From Pseudomonas sp. S37 (GTDB lineage: Bacteria > Pseudomonadota > Gammaproteobacteria > Pseudomonadales > Pseudomonadaceae), in assembly GCF_016658545.1 (NCBI RefSeq), contig NZ_JACVZC010000062.1:1-34595 (forward strand): a stretch of 34,595 nt of DNA, in the 5' to 3' direction. Below the pieces are notes generated by a model that saw only the letters and a list, made by a program, of their open reading frames with translations, had not been told where the DNA came from and ran no database searches. Positions within the stretch are counted from its first letter, which is position 1. Every line of letters starts with the position of its first letter. The translations under genes and the position numbers were made by a program. Shown here piece by piece: positions 31,222 through 34,595 of this stretch.

Positions 31222-33390
31222 TCAGAAATCGATCGTCCCCGAAAACTTGACCAGCCGTGGGTCGCCTTGGGTGAGATAGCCGCCGTTGGCCGACGCCCAA
31301 TAGTTCTTGTCGGTCAGGTTCTCCACATTCATGCGCAGGGTGACGGCCTTGTCCTGCACCTTGAAGCTGTAACGCGCGCCCACATCGAAGCGGTTCCAGG
31401 TCGGCAGGCTTAGCGTATTCGACGGGTTGGCATACTGCCCACCCGTGCGCAACATACGGGCGTTTACCGCAACACCCGGCAAGCCCGGCACGTCCCAGTC
31501 GACACTGGCATTGAGCTGGAAGGTTGGCACACCGACAGCATGGTTGCCGTCGTCGGCGCCGTTCTGGGTGTTCTTCAGTTCGGTGTCCATGCGCGTGCCG
31601 CCAGCCATCAGGCGCAGCCCCTGCAACGGCTCACCGAAGACACTCAGCTCGATGCCTTTGTTGACCTGCTCGCCATCCTGCACAAACACATTGCCCTGCA
31701 CAAAACCGTCGGTAGGCCGCTCGATACGGAACACGGCCAGGTTGGCGCCAAAGCTTTGGTAGTCGAGCTTGACGCCAGCCTCCACCTGCTTGGTCTTGGC
31801 CGGCGGGAACACCTCGCCAATGTTGACGATACCCTGCCCCGAAGCCGTCGCGCCCTGGGCCAGGCCCTCAATACGGTTGGCGTACAGCGAGATCGACGGG
31901 TTGACCTTGTAGACGATGCCATACACCGGGGTGGTAACTGATTCGTCATAGAACGCGTTGCGCCCCAGGTCTGCGCCTTCGCCATCGTAGGCGTAACCTT
32001 CCACTCGCAGTTGTTGGCGGCGCACACCGACAGTGACCAGCAGGGTGTCCTCGAACAGGCCTACCGTGTCGGAAACCGCAAGGCTGCGGTTGCGCGTCTT
32101 GCCGGTTACCCCGGGGTCATCCAGCTTGCCGCCGGTGAAGGTTGGCGTCGTTGGCCTGGGCAGCGGGTCGGTGTGATAGATGTTGGTGTTCTGTGAGTTG
32201 TAGAAGACGAAGGCGTTTTCCTGCTGGGTCCAGATACTGGCGGCACCCAGGTTCAGCTGGTGACTGACCGGCCCCGTCTGGAAGCGGCCATTGATGCCGC
32301 CCATGAGGGTGCTGTTGTCTTCGTTGTGGGGGATTTCCGAGCCGGCGATGGTAGCAGCGCCACTGGCTGCATCGGTGAGGATCGGCGTGCCATAGAAGCC
32401 GTTCTCATGGGTGTGCTTGAGGCCGCCGGCGAGGTAAGCACTCCAGTTGTCGTTGAAGTCATAATCGGCCCGCACCATGCCGAAGGTATCTTCGGTTTCG
32501 GTCCACGACCAGTCCTGGCCATAGTTGTGGTCGGCGTCCGGCGCGCGGGGGATGTCCGTCAGGCCGGCCCCCAGGCGTACGCTGTTGCGCATGTGGTTGA
32601 CGCGTTGTTTCTGGTAGCCGATATCGGTGGACAGGCGCAGGTTGTCCCCGCGGTAGTCGAGGCCGACGATGAACAGCTTGCTGCGCTGGTGCTGATCGTC
32701 CACCGCCGTCTCGCCTTCGCGCTGCGACAGGTTCAGGCGCACGCCAAAGCGGTTGTCTTCGCCGAAGCGCTGGCCAAGGTCCAGATGCTCGCCAAGGCGG
32801 CCATCACTGCTGATGTCCTGGGTGTAACGCCGCGTCGGGGTGTCGCCGGCACGCTTGGGTTGCAGGTTGACGTTACCGCCCAGCCCGGTACCGGTCGGGC
32901 TGGCACCGTTGAGGAAGGCATTGGGACCTTTCAGCACCTCGACCCGCTCGACGGCATCGGTGGAAATCATCTGCCGCGGCAGCACGCCATACAGGCCGTT
33001 GAATGCCACGTCATCACCATTGAGCGGCAAACCGCGAATGACGAACACCTGCGACTGGTTGCCGAAGCCGAACGACTGGCGGACCGAGGGGTCGTTGAGC
33101 AACACATCGCCAATGTCCTCGGCCTGCTGGTCCTCGATCAGTTGCGAGGTGTAGCTGGTCATGGTGAACGGCACGTCCATCATGTCCTGGTTGCCCAATA
33201 TGCCCATCTGCCCGCCCCTGGCTACCTGGCCGCCAGCGAATGGCTCCGGTGGTTCGCCCTTGGGCCTGGCCGCCTCGGCATTGACCGCCGTGGCATCCAG
33301 TTCGATGACCTCATCGGCCGACTGGGCAGGCAGCGCAACGGAACAGCACACGGCGAAAAAGGTCGATTGATACAGGCGGACTCGTACCAT
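31222..33390 (-). CDS. TonB-dependent siderophore receptor
   Basis: This 722-residue outer-membrane receptor has a signal peptide that ends QSA (about residue 25). A TonB-box-like DEVIELDATAV follows directly, so there is no N-terminal signalling (STN) domain. A plug domain (about 65-180) has SQLIEDQQAEDIGDVL, VFVIRGLPLNGDDVAFNG and VERVEVLKGPNAFLNG. The 22-strand barrel ends in the typical aromatic residue (VKFSGTIDF). The family matches ferric-siderophore receptors of the FhuE/FcuA kind; the ligand is not readable. Upstream sequence shows only weak Fur-like stretches. Lacking a signalling domain, it is an unlikely partner of the FecR at 19305. Confidence 0.9.
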   Translation of the reverse strand: MVRVRLYQSTFFAVCCSVALPAQSADEVIELDATAVNAEAARPKGEPPEPFAGGQVARGGQMGILGNQDMMDVPFTMTSYTSQLIEDQQAEDIGDVLLNDPSVRQSFGFGNQSQVFVIRGLPLNGDDVAFNGLYGVLPRQMISTDAVERVEVLKGPNAFLNGASPTGTGLGGNVNLQPKRAGDTPTRRYTQDISSDGRLGEHLDLGQRFGEDNRFGVRLNLSQREGETAVDDQHQRSKLFIVGLDYRGDNLRLSTDIGYQKQRVNHMRNSVRLGAGLTDIPRAPDADHNYGQDWSWTETEDTFGMVRADYDFNDNWSAYLAGGLKHTHENGFYGTPILTDAASGAATIAGSEIPHNEDNSTLMGGINGRFQTGPVSHQLNLGAASIWTQQENAFVFYNSQNTNIYHTDPLPRPTTPTFTGGKLDDPGVTGKTRNRSLAVSDTVGLFEDTLLVTVGVRRQQLRVEGYAYDGEGADLGRNAFYDESVTTPVYGIVYKVNPSISLYANRIEGLAQGATASGQGIVNIGEVFPPAKTKQVEAGVKLDYQSFGANLAVFRIERPTDGFVQGNVFVQDGEQVNKGIELSVFGEPLQGLRLMAGGTRMDTELKNTQNGADDGNHAVGVPTFQLNASVDWDVPGLPGVAVNARMLRTGGQYANPSNTLSLPTWNRFDVGARYSFKVQDKAVTLRMNVENLTDKNYWASANGGYLTQGDPRLVKFSGTIDF

Positions 33391-33647
33391 GAAGTGGCTC
33401 CCGGTATAGGCTTGAGCCGTCCTGGCAGATGGTAATTGATAGCGGTTGAGTACTGTTTCTAGCCGAAGTTACGAATGATTACCAAGTGGTCGCACTTTTC
33501 CTCCGACCGATGGTCTACTCCCTCTTTTGCCGACAGCCTCGTTTGCCGGCGTTTTACATTGCATCGCACGATCCCGGGCCAAAAGCCTTGGGCTTGTGTA
33601 GGATGAGCAGCGCATACCACGACGCTGCCAGTCATAGGGAGATCCAT

Positions 33648-34499
33648 ATGCGCGTCCTGTCATCCGTTGCTGCCTTGTCGCTGGGCCTGCTCGTTTCGAC
33701 CGGGGCATTGGCTGCCACCGGCGAAGAGGCGCAACTGATCGATTCGATCAATGTCTACCGCAGCAAGGCCCAGCCCTGCGGCGGCGAGGCGTCGCTGGAG
33801 CTGCCGCCACTGAACAGCGATACCCGCCTGGCGCTGTCGCCAGAGGGCACCCGCGACCTGCAACAGGCCATGACCCGCGCCGCCTACCCCATGGTCAATG
33901 TGCAGGCCATCAGCCTGTCGGGGCCGCGTGATGCGCGCTCGGCCATGCATGCCATCGAAGAAAGCTTCTGCCAGGTGGTGCTCGACCCGCAGTTCGTCGA
34001 TATCGGCGTCAGCCAGGAAGGCCGCGACTGGCGTATCGTGCTGGCCCGGCCACTGCTCAGCGGCCGCCTGGGCGACTGGCAGGCCGAGGGGCAGAAGGTG
34101 TTGCAGGAAATCAACGCCGCACGCAAGGTGCCACGCCAATGCGGCGGCCAGCCATTCGCCGCCGCCCCGCCATTAAGCTGGAGTACGGTGCTGGCCGGGG
34201 TCGCCGCCAACCACACGCGGGCCATGGCCAACCAGAACTTCTTCGATCACATCGACAAGGATGGCCGCACCCCCGGTGACCGGGCGGAGCTGGCCGGCTA
34301 CCTGTACCAGCAGGTCGGCGAGAACATTGCAGCCGGGCGTGACACCGCACACAAGGTGGTCGATGGCTGGCTGGACAGCCCGGGGCACTGCGCCACGCTG
34401 ATGAACCCGGACTTCCGCGAGCTGGGGGCTGCGTATGCGGTGGACCCGAAGAGCGATGCGGGGATCTACTGGACAGGGTTGTTCGGCACGCCGCAGTGA
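33648..34499 (+). CDS. Secreted CAP-domain protein with a degenerate second copy
   Basis: This 283-residue exported protein has a signal peptide (ends LAA, about residue 23). The C-terminal half (about 148-283) is a good CAP/SCP-PR1 domain, with NAARKVPRQCGG, the helix ANHTRAMANQNFFDHIDKDGRTPGDR, VGENIAAG and HCATLMNPDFRELGAAY. The N-terminal half (about 26-135) is a decayed copy of the same fold: LIDSINVYRSKAQPCGG and SFCQVVLDPQFVDIGVS align in order with their counterparts, but the GENIA and HxDKDGRTP parts are gone. AGGGAG lies 7 bases before the ATG. It diverges from the siderophore-receptor gene across 257 bases. Bacterial CAP proteins have no settled function. Confidence 0.82.
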   Translation: MRVLSSVAALSLGLLVSTGALAATGEEAQLIDSINVYRSKAQPCGGEASLELPPLNSDTRLALSPEGTRDLQQAMTRAAYPMVNVQAISLSGPRDARSAMHAIEESFCQVVLDPQFVDIGVSQEGRDWRIVLARPLLSGRLGDWQAEGQKVLQEINAARKVPRQCGGQPFAAAPPLSWSTVLAGVAANHTRAMANQNFFDHIDKDGRTPGDRAELAGYLYQQVGENIAAGRDTAHKVVDGWLDSPGHCATLMNPDFRELGAAYAVDPKSDAGIYWTGLFGTPQ

Positions 34500-34515
34500 G
34501 CCCGGCTTATGCGGT

Positions 34516-34563
34516 CCCTGTAGGAGCGGCCTTGTGTCGCGAACGGGCTGCGAAGCAGCCCCA
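34516..34563. repeat. Single REP element at the window end
   Basis: TGTAGGAGCGGCCTTGTGTC with its GGGCTGCGAAGCAGCCC hairpin follows the CAP gene. Any facing partner would be beyond the window edge. Confidence 0.8.
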
Positions 34564-34595
34564 GCAATATTTGAACTAAAGCTGAAATCTGGGGC

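Noticed and set aside
32260..33435. 391-codon plus-strand frame opposite the TonB receptor
   Set aside because: Shadow frame without domains; the receptor on the minus strand is full length.
33391..33490. Fur-box-like stretches (GGTAATCATT, GGTAATTGATAG) upstream of the siderophore receptor
   Set aside because: Match to the Fur consensus is only partial and split. Iron control is plausible from function but the site is not convincing.

Overview
The window looks like chromosomal DNA from the Pseudomonas putida group. It is GC-rich, almost every intergenic gap carries paired P. putida-type REP palindromes, and the left 15 kb matches gene by gene what I know of the ped (PQQ-dependent alcohol oxidation) cluster of P. 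putida KT2440. No rRNA, tRNA, insertion sequence or CRISPR array was seen. The first 31 bases are a pure C run and the last bases also lie beside a REP, so the window may be a whole contig broken at repeats.

1-15.3 kb, alcohol-oxidation island. On the minus strand lie an ErcS-like hybrid kinase, the iron-type alcohol dehydrogenase ErcA, a 23-residue PqqA cofactor-precursor gene, the aldehyde dehydrogenase PedI and the lanthanide-type quinoprotein PedH. Further along the same strand are a 'quinoprotein relay' set (metallo-hydrolase, SoxYZ-like carrier, solute-binding protein) and cytochrome c PedF. Divergent from PedF are the calcium-type quinoprotein PedE and a periplasmic pentapeptide-repeat protein. 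The PedS2/PedR2 two-component pair closes the island. Together they oxidise alcohols in the periplasm (PedE or PedH, electrons to PedF), oxidise the aldehyde (PedI), supply PQQ precursor and switch enzymes according to metal. Two cis signals tie the island together. One is a promoter-like motif shared by pqqA, pedI, pedH and pedF. The other is a 17-bp palindrome found only upstream of pedE and pedH.

15.3-19 kb, acyl-CoA module. An acyl-CoA synthetase and a DmdC-type acyl-CoA dehydrogenase could take the acid products on to enoyl-CoA. A striking TATAGTA/TACTATA operator-like palindrome lies between this module and pedS2.

19-34.6 kb, mixed functions: an orphan FecR regulator, a YuiF-type antiporter-family transporter, a chemoreceptor with a good FliA promoter, and an unusual subtilase with an internal membrane segment. 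Then come a ProX/ProW-type binding protein and permease without an ATPase, a LysR regulator, an AEC transporter, a SleB-type cell-wall hydrolase, a TonB-dependent siderophore receptor and a tandem-CAP-domain secreted protein.
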